A stretch of 64,000 nucleotides of DNA from Sclerodactyla briareus (taxonomy: Eukaryota; Echinodermata; Holothuroidea; Dendrochirotida; Sclerodactylidae): the NCBI GenBank assembly GCA_026419785.1, contig JAODTK010001310.1, positions 62,001-126,000 of the forward strand, in the 5' to 3' direction. The position numbers and the translations under genes were made by a program. The notes beneath the pieces are model-generated. The model saw nothing but the letters and a program-made list of their open reading frames with translations. It did no database searches and was not told where the DNA came from. Shown here piece after piece: positions 1 to 10,407 of the stretch; position 1 is the first letter of the stretch; every line of letters begins with the position of its first letter.

Positions 1-450
1 TCAACCCCAAGCTATCCGTTATTGCGGGTACTGATACGGGGTTCTGATTGGATATTCCCAATCACGTAGCCGTCCGTTATTTAGGGGATAAATACGGGAG
101 GACTTTCCACAGGATAATAGCAGTCGAGACTATGAATTTAGGTAATAACCTAAAATTTAGCCTAAATATTAGGCTAAATCCAGAGTCGAGAATGTTATGA
201 CCAGTAAAATTCGACCTGCTGTTGTTTATTCTTATTCTAACACCCCTCAAATTAAAAATTACCCAAAGATTAGAGCCTATCTATATCTCTAGATCCATAT
301 ATTTGTATCTCTAAGCAGTAATAAGCCTAAGTACTTTGCCTTTAATTCGATTGACGTATATTGCATTGCGTGTCAATACACTAAAGATCGCAGTGCGTGC
401 TGTCTTTTTCACGAGACGCACTACGAATCAAACGAGCCGAACTCATGGAG
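1..450 (-). repeat. Dispersed ~740-bp repeat, left-edge copy (mostly inverted)
   Basis: Bases 1-82 match in direct orientation the start of the repeat units at 61,681 and 62,427 (shared CCAAGCTATCCGTT, then ATCACGTAGC). From about base 83 the match flips: GAGGACTTT near 95, the GTCGAGACT motif near 123, the cluster of TCTAGA-containing text near 285-330 and GCAGTGCGTGCTG near 388 match the reverse complement of the right-edge units from their end backwards. The copy therefore looks like a short direct fragment joined head-on to an inverted copy. Similarity fades beyond about 450. No coding capacity was recognised. The element class is unknown. Confidence 0.7.
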
Positions 451-1187
451 CTATGATTTAGCGGAGAGGCAACACGCTCAATATATTGCTGCAATTGAAA
501 TGTTCCCACCCCCGACTGACCGGAAACGCGATCACCCTCGATGCGTTAAAGTGTCTGACCATCATACAGTAATGAGCTAGTCATTCTCTAAACCAAGTTC
601 ATAGGCTATAACTAGAATTAGCGCTTTGCAACTTTATACAAAAAAATGGGCACTTGGCTATGCACCCAGGTCGGATTACCTTTGTGGGGTCCGGGCACAG
701 GCTCATGTGGGGCCCCTCCGAGTGTAGTCTATGAAAAATTCCAAAGACGGACTAACCGGTTGTGTGCCAACACCCCTCCCCCCCCCCGTCTTTTCCCCGA
801 TCCCCCTTCCGCACCTAGTCACTATACATAATATATTTGATTAAGAGCCGCGAGATCATTTACGCAATTTAGAATAACAAAGGTTGTGGCGGTTTTGCCC
901 CCCGACCCATAACTTTATATAAACCCCGCCCACACACTGTCCGCCATGTACTCCTAACGCAAAAAATGTATTTCCTTCTCTGTGGAAACCGTAAACCTGA
1001 TACCATAGACTTTTGTGTGCTTTCTGTTTAAAGAGGTCCCTCACACAACGTCACTAAAGTCAAGTTCTCGTAAAATGTCATACTCGATGCTCATGATGGC
1101 TAGGCGGCAGAGCCAGGTACTCCCCATGGTCGTTCTGAAGCTGTTTTTTTAGCTGCGGGGTGAGCACGCTTTACAAGTATCATGGCT
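451..1187. other. Unassigned intergenic sequence
   Basis: No gene, RNA or repeat family is recognised here. A short C-rich run lies near 775-790. The short open frames on both strands have no domain-like composition and are probably chance. Confidence 0.5.
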
Positions 1188-1260
1188 CTCCGTCCGTCCG
1201 TCGTTCGTTCGTTCTTCTTCGTCCGTTAGTTCGTTCGTTCGTCCGTTCTGTCGTCCGTTC
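1188..1260. repeat. Degenerate (TCCG/TTCG)n microsatellite
   Basis: An imperfect tetranucleotide run alternates TCCG and TTCG over about 70 bp. It makes the arginine/threonine-rich short frame read on the minus strand, which is an artefact of the repeat. This is the reverse complement of the ACGG-type runs at 10,362 and 34,582, which end unit-repeat arrays, but no array is visible beside this one. Confidence 0.9.
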
Positions 1261-1967
1261 ATTTGGCACTTCTGACCCGTACATGCCAATGCTGAAAATG
1301 GGGGGGAGATTGAGGCATGCCATGATAGGATGAGTACATTTTTGTGTGCATAGTGACCTATAAATTTTAATTTTAAAATCCAATTATTCCCAATAAGTCT
1401 TCACTCGTACTATGAAATGCAATCTGGAGTTACATTTATGTTCGCATTGTTGTGTGTAGAGTTTACTCAATCCAATCAATTACCCCATTTCCAGTAGTCT
1501 CGTAACAGGGGCGTGAGAGAAGTTTTGACACTACTTTCATCAATCTGCCAGACCAGGTTTACCTATCGTAGATGATCCCGATTCTGAGAGAGTTGACAAT
1601 ATAAACCTATTGTCCAAGGGGAATGATTTGTCTCTCAAGCTCAACACATCTCGCTCAGATTGTTGGCTGGGGGACCAGAAAGAGAGTTGTTTTACAGTTG
1701 AGTTCGTTGGGATGCTAATGTAGCTTATATACAGGCCTAGGAATTATTAGTTGAGTTACATTGTGCTAAGCACTGTTTATCTGTATTAGCAAAGGTATGA
1801 GGCCATTGTGGTAGATTTTTTTTTTTTATTGGATATTTTGATTCCCAGGCCATTCCAGGTTATGACAGATGCAGTAAAGGTCAATTGAATGTGAACAAAC
1901 AATAATGTTGGGGATTGGTGAAGAACATGCCGTGTACTCGCCACAGGAATTTTGCCGTCCGCAGCTA
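1261..1967. other. Unassigned intergenic sequence
   Basis: AT-leaning sequence with a poly-T run near 1,818. Nothing gene-like, RNA-like or clearly repetitive was recognised. Confidence 0.5.
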
Positions 1968-2700
1968 TTAAACGTTTCGACTTGGCGCTTGTTTCTTTAT
2001 GAATTTCATTTTCACTAAAAAACCGCTCACCGGGATCTTATACCGTTTGAAACTACATTTAAGGACCGGTAACATGCGAAGTGCCTTTTCAACATTTTGG
2101 AACGTGGCATTAACACCCCTTGTGAAAATAATCAGACTATTATAACGATCTGTGGTGGGTGACTGCAGTTCCGGTTGGCTCATCCTCTGTTATATTTGTA
2201 TCAACAAAGAGTTTCGAAAACTCCTGAATTGTACCAGCTCGATCCCCCATCGTATCTCTGATCACTCCTTGTACACTAAAGCAGTGGCGGATTGTTGGAT
2301 TTGATCGTCTGTTAATGAGCCAAACTGCCATTAGACACCGAAATCAATGCCCGATCTCTTCTACGCTGCCATCGCTGCTTTAGTGAGTTAAGAAATTGGT
2401 CAACCACTGGGAGGAAGTTTTCCACACGGAACTTCTCTGATGGGGCAAAACACTATCGTCGCTCCTCAACGAAACTTTTGTAGAGAAATCCATAGCTGCA
2501 ATGCTGTGGTTGAGTTCTGTTGCGTATCCTTGCAAGATTTCACTTGTTGCATTCGTCCTGTTCAGAATCTGTGCCAGAAAACTGTGAGGATGACAGTCTC
2601 TAACAGGAACATTTCTCAAAGAGCCCATTTGCTTAGTACCTCGCTCTGGATGTCTGATCTACATCTTCAGCAGGTTCCTGCAACGCCTGCGTGAAATGAG
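1968..2700 (-). pseudogene. hAT transposase / ZMYM1-like C-terminal remnant
   Basis: Reading the minus strand across shifting frames gives a string of hAT-like blocks. An upstream block with ILNRTNATSEILQG and an alternating-helix stretch resembles the part of hAT/ZMYM1-like proteins before the last insertion. Then comes an ENFLPVVDQFLNSLKQR block, like the FxPxLDxxxxxLxxRF motif of the family. Near the end NVEKALRMLPV is followed by SGFLVKMKFIKK, which resembles the ERSFSxLKxIKxxLRS dimerisation motif. The frame changes at least twice and no terminal inverted repeats were found, so it is a fragment of a DNA transposon or of a domesticated relative. Family-level assignment is inference from short motifs. 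Sequence from 2,700 to 3,125 is also fairly open on this strand and may be its upstream part. Confidence 0.45.
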
Positions 2701-3125
2701 AACCAGAAATGAGTCTTCAACTGCTCGCTCTACAGACACGCGTTGTCGTTTGGGAACGATGACTGGGCGGTCACTTGTTTTCTAGATGTCAAATCAGTTT
2801 CCTGAACGTTATTGTGGAGGCCGTGTTGTAGAACACATATATTTCTTCCAGAAAAGAGAAAAAGCAACGCCACAGCCGGGGGACAGCACTTGCTGTCATT
2901 GCCAACTAGATTCAGGCACGTCTGTCAAGGTACCCATGATGCCAGAGCTGGTGACATCAGCAGTGGCACGAGAGGTTTAGTACGGCGGGTGCTAGATTCC
3001 ATCAGTTCTAAATTTGGCTGAACGTTATTAATATACTTCTTGAAATAACGAGTATGAAATTTTGTGGGGGGCCCCCTTTTTGTGGGGGACCCTGGGCAGC
3101 TGGGCACGTTGCACCATCGGCCCAT

Positions 3126-4184
3126 GTTAAATCCGGCCTGCTATGCACACCGTTTATTATAGTCGCCAGTTGCACCGGAATGACTTGGCTTCAGGAGGTT
3201 TCACCGCTGAGTCACAAAGGAGAGGGGGGGGGGGGGGTTCAAGCCACAACCCTCTGTCAGGGCGCAATACCTCGCTCTCGTTTACCTCCTCACATTGTTA
3301 TTGGCTCGGAATTCCCGGTAATGATTGTGTATAATCTATGCCATTTCTCATCCAAGTGTATAGTGTTACAGCTGAGTTTAAAAATTAGGAACTTTGTGTC
3401 TGAGTAAAAGCCAGGCATGAAGTAATACAAAAGTGTTTGGTTGGGCCCTTAGCTTGCAATATTGGATTGGCTTCCGTGGGGTTTCGCGTGGACCACAACA
3501 GAGAAGCTGCCGTGGCCCCCTGTACTCTGGCACACATAACCCAATAACGGCTGTTTTGTGTGTTTTCGCCATTTTGTACCCAGGTGCAATAGCTTTGAGA
3601 TTTAGCGGGCGGGAAAAAAAAATCTGAGAAAACTGGCATTGGTAATAATATCGATATACGCTCTCTAGAGCGCACGAGCTCGGCTCGGAACCCCAATGGA
3701 GCACCGTAGTACGCTTGGAGGCACACTACAACGAACCGTGGCGTTCTACAAAAACGGATTTTTTCAGTTCATGTCAAACAAAACGGGATCCTCTAGCAAT
3801 ATGGCTCAAACACTCCGACATTCGCTATTCGACCAAACCCCTTGGAATGGAAGATCCTTCCTTTTCGCTTCCTCATTTACTCATTCTCTTTTTCCCTGCT
3901 GACGTCGACCAAGAATGTAGTGGTTCAAAAAACATTTTGAATATCTGTACTCGTTTGATATAATTTAGGTAAATTTCAGTACTAGAGTTATGTAGCTTTA
4001 GTTCAATAAATATTGGGCCAACTGTTCCTGAGTTACGAGTTAATGCAAAAATGGTTTGATCTGGCGCCTCTTGGAGCACGAAATGGCTTGACTCATGGGG
4101 GTTCTCTTGGAATCAACTGGGGACTTCCCTGTCTCCCGTAACCCATGCAAGAGGCCGAAGCATTGCGAAAGTAGATTTACCAAA
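3126..4184. other. Unassigned intergenic sequence
   Basis: Contains a G run at 3,224-3,237. Overlapping open frames occur on both strands, but none of them resembles a known domain and none excludes the others. Nothing further is supported. Confidence 0.5.
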
Positions 4185-4400
4185 CATTACCGAAAATAGC
4201 GCCCTGCTCGCTCGGGTATACTCCTGGCATGAAAACGTGACACACTGAATGGTACCCACTTTAACAAGTGGGTGCGGAACATTCAGGAGACACGCCTTGT
4301 CAAAGCACTGCGGAAAAGTCCTCGGGGTTCCAATGGGGCTCCGAACTCGCAACCGATACTTTTGCAATCTGGAGCTCTACGAATGAGCTAACCACCTCCG
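4185..4400 (-). repeat. tRNA-derived SINE, shortened copy
   Basis: On the minus strand the sequence reads GGAGGTGGTTAGCTCATTCG, an RNA polymerase III A-box (4,374-4,391), then a degenerate B-box GAGTTCGGAGCCCC (4,335-4,354). The head matches the SINE at 42,177 almost base for base over GAGCTCCAGA, and both continue with a shared ACAAGC/GTGTCTCCT block. Homology fades near a GCGCTATTTT string around 4,190, which corresponds to the GCGCTATATAA tail motif of the other copy. The body is about 180 bp shorter than that copy, so internal deletion is likely. No target-site duplication was identified. Confidence 0.7.
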
Positions 4401-5580
4401 AGGACAAGAAGTAAGAGCAGCATCCATTAGGCGTTGTCAGAGTCTTTGTTATAAACACAAGTTCGATACAAACAGGTACCAACCAACAAACAGGGGGGCA
4501 GAAATGGTCTGGACGGGGGATGAGCCCCGGACGTGGGGGAGGGGGGGGCCAGCAGTCCACGTACACATGGGAAGGACCAGACCTTCTCCCTGTCTCTTCC
4601 TCGTGGTTATCCGGCGCGGGATTCTCATTATTTGTCATTGGTGTCTTCCCTGCGTCGGGACACCATACGGTAACCCTTGCGAACGTCAAATGGGATTTAG
4701 GAGGAAATGTCAGTCGGATACCCCGACGCATTATCATTTGTTCACGACGAAAGGGGAGGCACCCAGCATGTTTATGAACCCCGACCATTGTTTCTGGCCC
4801 CTGCACCCCATCCCCGCCGCTGGTGCCTCACCTGTGCCCAAGCGATGTGACTGTCCTACTAAGGACTGCCGGACTTGCCCGGTGGACAAAGACGCCCGGT
4901 GCGTGCCTAAAGGACTTGCCCGGTAGCTGAAAAGGACTGCCGCAGTGTACTAAGACTGCCCGGCCGGGGAATGACTGCCGACGGAGTGCATAGAACCATG
5001 ACGGCCGCCTATCTGGTCGGGGTATACAAGGCCCATGGAGCTTGGAAATAGAACTTTCATGAAAACCGACGACTTTTCCTTCAAGCCTACTCACTCGATT
5101 AAACGAAAATTGAAGCAAATTGCAAATCAGATGTGTTAGTTAGGCTTGAGTGGTTTGTTCCATAATTTTGACACATGACAGCTGTTTTGTTTTCGGTAGT
5201 TCTACCTTTGTTTCAGAGTGAATGTTATAATCAGCTGAGCTAAATAAAAGCGAAAAAAAAGGGGGAATGACCGGACGGGGGTGGGATTGCCGAAGTGGTT
5301 CATCCCCCTCTTTAGAACAAATCTCCGCTCTTGACATCCACTCTACAATGTGCGCCCCAACAAACGTGCGGTAGGCAATCCAACCATCTTGCCTGGCCGC
5401 GAGTCAGTAGTCCTATAACCCTATACGCAACAAAATCTACAGTACGAGGCCACATGTACATTTCATGACATGGGACCAGTGTGGCATTAAAACTTTCTAA
5501 ACACAATATTTGCTATCACATTTAATCCGTATGTATTTGAATCTAAACATTGTCAGCAAATGAAACCACTAGGCCCTAAG
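4401..5580. other. Unassigned sequence with short GC-rich repeats at 4,855-4,985
   Basis: Between 4,855 and 4,985 the words AAGGACTGCC, GGACTTGCCCGGT and near variants recur five or six times in irregular spacing, a minor degenerate minisatellite. The longest frames here (168 codons minus, 140 codons plus) overlap each other and include SINE sequence on the minus strand, so they are not called as genes. Confidence 0.5.
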
Positions 5581-5760
5581 TTACTAAGGATGTCGACACG
5601 CTCGGACAGGCATGGGGGAGGTTTGTTTGTGTTGCTTGGGGGTGGGACTGGTACGGAATACTACTGAGCGGAGCGCCACCATTGATTGGCGCGCATGCCT
5701 AGCCGAACATTTCTGGATTTCGAGCCCATTCGATGCCGGTAAAGGCACTTGTGGTGTTTT
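5581..5760. repeat. Short GC-core interspersed repeat (GAGCGGAGCGCC family), divergent copy
   Basis: Contains TACTGAGCGGAGCGCC followed after a short gap by TTGGCGCG, the core of a family also seen at 50,640-50,800 and 54,890-55,040. Similarity outside the core is weak, so the boundaries are approximate. Confidence 0.5.
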
Positions 5761-7737
5761 GAGATGCATTCAACCAGCCTGACAAATTATGTATCGCATG
5801 TCTGCATTCTAATTTAATTAGAAACAATCATAGTATAGAAATGTTACTACAATCGATGGTCGAGATGATACATGGATAATATTTATATTTCATCCCATTC
5901 AATTCATTGCCCTCACATGCAAAAGTTAAAGTGGTTCACCACCCTTCATAAAAGGCCTACATATTCCAAATTTGTACGTATTTTGATATCATATTGACAT
6001 CGCATGCTTTGTTAAAAACTGTGACATCGTCGTGGGTAGCCCATCGAAGTCGCGCGCGACGTGTTTAAATCAAACCAACCCTGAATTTATCATTCCTTAT
6101 GTGTTGACATACAAGAATTCATGTTACTATGGCAAAAAACCATCACACTTCTTGTCTGTCTATTTATGTCCAGCTACAGTATGTCTGATTAGTTTGTGTG
6201 AATCCATCAAAAAAAAAAATTCATTTAGAGGAGATACAAGGATTATCCTGTTTGAATGGTTAACCTTCAAATTCTGTACCACCGCAAACCCGGTAAATTT
6301 GGATTTGGTCCATTTCGACAAAAATAGCACAGTTCCTCCATACATAGGAAACCAAAGTGTGACATAAAATACAAGCCTTCAATATGATGCAACAAACGTT
6401 TTGTTTTTAGTCTTATAATTCAGTTTCAGGTTTTGTAGCAGCTACTTTGACTAATTTCAAACAATTCACTGATTAGGTGATAATAATGGCATTTCACCGC
6501 TGTATTGAAAATAGGTAAAATAACCAAATTGCTATTAGTGCCAATGACCATGATTGAGTTCATGGCAGTGCCGGTCAGCTAGAAACCCTGCTCTCTACAC
6601 ATAGACAATTAACAACTGAACAAGTTATAAATTTCTGTTGATGTTCCGTTACTGTCGTCATTCAGACGCTCCGGGGCCGAGGCAACAGAGCGTACGGACC
6701 GCCATCGATCGATCGTCGGGCTGGGCAGTCTTCAGCTACGGGCCAGTCTCTAGCACGCACCGTGTGTCAGTCTTTTGTCACCGAGGCAGTCCCGGGGCCG
6801 TCTTTAGTAGGACCCCATATGACACGGTTACGTAGAGTCCTCGACTGTAAGACCAAGGAATAAAAAGACGTCTTATCATTAGATTTACAGTCATTGGACA
6901 CACTCACAGACCTCAATAGCCCTGTACAGTGTACAGCAAGCAAACACATACGTTGTTCAGCGCATTAGTTGCAAATTTTATATTCGAAAATGGTAAAAGT
7001 AGTAATGACATCAAGTCATTGTGGACACGGCAAATGTGTGACAACAATAAAATATGACTGGAACAAGTATGAATTTATCCATTTTGGAACAGTCTATCAA
7101 GCATATTTTGAAGGAATAACTGAAAAACGCAAATGAAATGTTGCTGCAATAGGCTACTTTTCTATTTAGATTTATAGATTCCATCTGAACTTGACCCCCG
7201 GCATGGGGTAATAGTTACAGGTCAATCGATTCTTCAAACTCTAACGGGCAGTGTTGGTTTTTCGAAGGGCAACCCATACTCGCCCACTGTATTTACTCGG
7301 GAAAATTAGGCAGCCTAGGCTACACCACGACAAACAAATGTTAATCTGCATCAACTATACTGACTATAGTCCTGTATGCCACCAATTAACGTTGTATACC
7401 TACGTGGTTACGTGACTGTACCATGGTGGCGCCATTTAAAAAAATGATAGAATCTACCATACACTGATATGTAGTTAAATTCAGTCATGTAGTTTGTTTC
7501 TCCTCTTCTATACAAGTATACAGGAATATGAGAAAAGGACTAATGTAAAAGTGAAGGAAGTGGACTAAGAAAACCCTGGGGGCTTTTCAAGTATAGGCCA
7601 CTTCGGGAATAATGAAAAAGTTTCGTAGAAGACCAGAACAAAGAAATTAAACAATTTTATCAGCCTAGGAAATAAGAAAAAAGTTTAATTTAAAATAAGG
7701 CCATACATTTCAGACAGTGTGGCACATACGCATTCTT
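5761..7737. other. Unassigned intergenic sequence
   Basis: AT-rich, non-repetitive at the scale I can inspect. Open frames up to 111 codons (6,032-6,367 plus) show no recognisable domain. No RNA gene was recognised. Confidence 0.5.
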
Positions 7738-7880
7738 ACACATGCGCGCGCACACACGCACGCACACACACGCAAACACACACATGTATACCCGCCCCCT
7801 CTACCCCTTTCCTCTCTCCCTTTCACCCCCCCCCCCCCCCCCCTGCACATCCTGCACCCACACACACACACCACACACAA
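7738..7880. repeat. (CA)n / (CGCA)n microsatellite with poly-C core
   Basis: CA/CGCA-rich tract broken by a CT-rich segment and a run of about 16 C at 7,828-7,843, followed by another (CA)n. The two histidine/proline-rich frames across it are repeat artefacts. Confidence 0.95.
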
Positions 7881-9181
7881 CCAAGAGTACTTGATAAACA
7901 ACAACAACCTACAGACATTTTTGGTGGCTAATTAACTGAGTGGGTAAGAAGCCTCAGCCCGGGTCACATCGGGTGTCATGGCTAGCGGTACAAACGATGT
8001 CAGGACAGGTCTGCGAATAGAAGATAGGAAGTCTAGTCTGGCGTAAAACGGGTACACCCTCAGTCGAGTATACAACAGAAACTGTTTAACTAAGCTAGAG
8101 TCAGATTGGTGACAAACCAGTGCCATTGACTATCAAAAAATGTTGTGGTGAAAATAGGCATGTCAGTCACTCATGCAGGACTTCGAGAGACACTACTTTG
8201 ATTCCCTATCCATATTGAAAAGTACTGTAAATTATTTCTCACTGTAGGGCAGAATGGATCCCAACAGTGAAATTGATCAACTCCGATCAAGTGCACACAA
8301 CTACAAGGGATCATGAACTGCGGCAACAACAATTACACGAAACCACATTCCATCCTTGAAGACTTCCCTCACGAAATACTACTATCCTCGATGGAAGGAC
8401 AACTGCGGGAATTATGAAGAGGCTAATATATTAGATGGGAAAAAATGAATGCGTCAGTCAAACCCGAAGTTCATACAAGATTGAAAAGCATCCCATCATG
8501 CAATAATAAATGATGTCATACTTGCACAACCCTGAGAACGTTCTTTGTATTCTATTGAAATTTACACCTTAATTCACTTCGAAAAGCATTCCGTCTATGG
8601 GAGAGGATTGCTGTAGGGGTGGTAAGGTTTGTGCGGTACTTTGGTGGGAGAAAAGAAAGACTAATGAACTTCTGCTAAATGTTGACGTATTTCAACAAAA
8701 TGAAAAACAATGGAATAATAACCTATTTCGTGTTGCCCATGGTGACGTCATGCGGTTATTGCGCATGGAAGTTTCTCCTCAGGTTTTTCCGACATAATGG
8801 ACCGCCACTTTGAAGGTCAATACCTCCACATAGGACATCGTACTGAAATGGGGTTTGGAACCTATAGATACAGTTTTCGGGAAGGCCCCGTATGGCCCAT
8901 GGTTAGGCGCCGCAGCTTCTAGGTTACCTCAGGAGTTGGTGGGGGGCAGGCGTGGTCGCTTGCCCGGAGGGGGCCGCGCGATTGGAAGCGGTGGATTGAT
9001 GCGGATAGATGCCTTCCAGGCGTGTGCTCCCAAGAGTGGGTGAGAGTCACACGATAGTTCTTGTCTTTTCCATGAGATATGTTCTTGGGGCTAGCTCCCA
9101 GTGGCAAAAAATCGAGGGGGAGGTCAATAAGCATTTCGTCCAATTTGGTCGAGTCGAGGGAAGGAAGAATGAAAGACCAGG
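7881..9181. other. Unassigned intergenic sequence
   Basis: No gene is recognised. A perfect CRE-like octamer TGACGTCA lies at about 8,743 but has no gene next to it. A GC-richer stretch at 8,880-9,030 is open on both strands without domain similarity. Confidence 0.5.
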
Positions 9182-9300
9182 GATAGATAGATAGATAGAG
9201 AGATAGATAGATAGATAGATAGATAGTAGATAGATAGTAGATAGTACCTTAAGATGATAGAAGATAGATAGATAGATAGAATAGTAGATTAGATGGTAGA
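9182..9300. repeat. (GATA)n microsatellite
   Basis: Near-perfect TAGA/GATA tetranucleotide run with several interruptions near 9,226-9,270. Confidence 0.95.
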
Positions 9301-9799
9301 ATGACAATCTCAGATAGATGAGAGAACACATGTTTACACATAGTGACGTCTTTTAAGTGGCCACTCCGTGATGTTTACCCCGAAATGATGAAACACACCA
9401 ATTATTCATTACAACCACTGTGGCCGGGTATCATAGTAATCCGCCGCTACCGTACCATGTAGTAGGAAGCCCACATTTTGCAAATTGTTGCATACCGTAT
9501 TCATTCGAATGGAACCGCACTGCGCGAATTTAAACAACTTAACCTTACGCGTTACTGGACATTAGACTCGTGAAACTATGAAATTATACGCTTATATATA
9601 TATGGTCCAAGGCGACGCAACACAATGCAAATATATGCAAACATATGGAAAGGAAACCCACATTCAATTAATCGGAGCCCAATGTTTTGCTAACTGTCAA
9701 AGACGATCAGGAACCCGACAACTAGTTCTTGGTATTAATGACAAAGTATCATGGAAAATCAAACCTAATCGGTAGAAGGAAAGAAATTCCGAAAAGTTC
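9301..9799. other. Unassigned intergenic sequence
   Basis: No gene recognised. A 65-codon plus-strand frame at 9,578-9,775 has no known motif. Confidence 0.4.
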
Positions 9800-10407
9800 A
9801 CAAAATAGCACTGTGCGCCTTAGTTACCTTGAATCCTAAATCTGACATCCATAGGTCCCATAGCCCACTGAGAACAATGGCCAACTATATAGTATCCAGC
9901 CCAATCTGTAGGAGAGAAACTTCTTCCGTTTTCAACCTACTATGCCCCTCCAGGACTACAAATCCCTGAACACCCTTAGATACCACCCATCAGTGATAAC
10001 ACGATTAGCATGTGATGCACAAATTCAGGCGAAGAGGAAGCATTTTGCACAATAGCGAATCATGCCCATCAACGGACCTTCGACCTGTAACGCAAGTTAC
10101 ATGTCACACTGACCAAAGTCATGGGACTCCAAAAACTAAATCTGAAGTGTATCAAATTTTTAAAGCATTCCGCGGATGAGTTTCACGGTTTAGCATAATA
10201 GCTCATGGGCACCTTCAATTAGCGTTTGACCCTAAATCCCTGAACATGGCCATAGGCAGCAATAGTCCGTGGTAACCATGGCCTAATTCGTAGTATACCA
10301 AAGTGAATGTAAGGAAAACTATGCGGGATTCTCCCACCCAAAAAGGCCGCACAGTACTAGAGACAGGACAGACGAACGGACGGATGACGGACGGACGGAC
10401 AGACAGC
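9800..10407 (+). repeat. Unit-repeat array (~120-170 bp units) ending in (ACGG/ACAG)n
   Basis: The phrase CCTAAATCYCTGAACAYCC recurs in diverged form near 9,838, 9,960, 10,134 and 10,234. A second block, GCATTTTGCACAATAGCxxATCATGCCC, recurs near 10,039 and 10,161. The spacings are roughly 120-170 bp. The array stops at a tetranucleotide run of ACGG and ACAG at 10,362-10,407. Unit array plus ACRG-type microsatellite is the architecture described for bivalve pearl elements; the assignment to that class is inference. Confidence 0.6.

Noticed and set aside
4300-4926. Overlapping 168-codon minus and 140-codon plus open frames
   Set aside because: They overlap each other, the minus frame runs into the tRNA-derived SINE, and neither shows a recognisable motif.
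7710-7935. Histidine/threonine/proline-rich and cysteine-rich open frames
   Set aside because: Direct products of the CA microsatellite and poly-C run.
8743-8750. Perfect TGACGTCA CRE octamer as a regulatory site
   Set aside because: Isolated motif with no nearby gene; expected by chance about once per 65 kb.
9047-9331. Tyrosine/leucine/serine-rich minus-strand frame resembling a membrane protein
   Set aside because: It is the translation of the GATA microsatellite; the same applies at 41,335-41,592 and 60,665-61,154.
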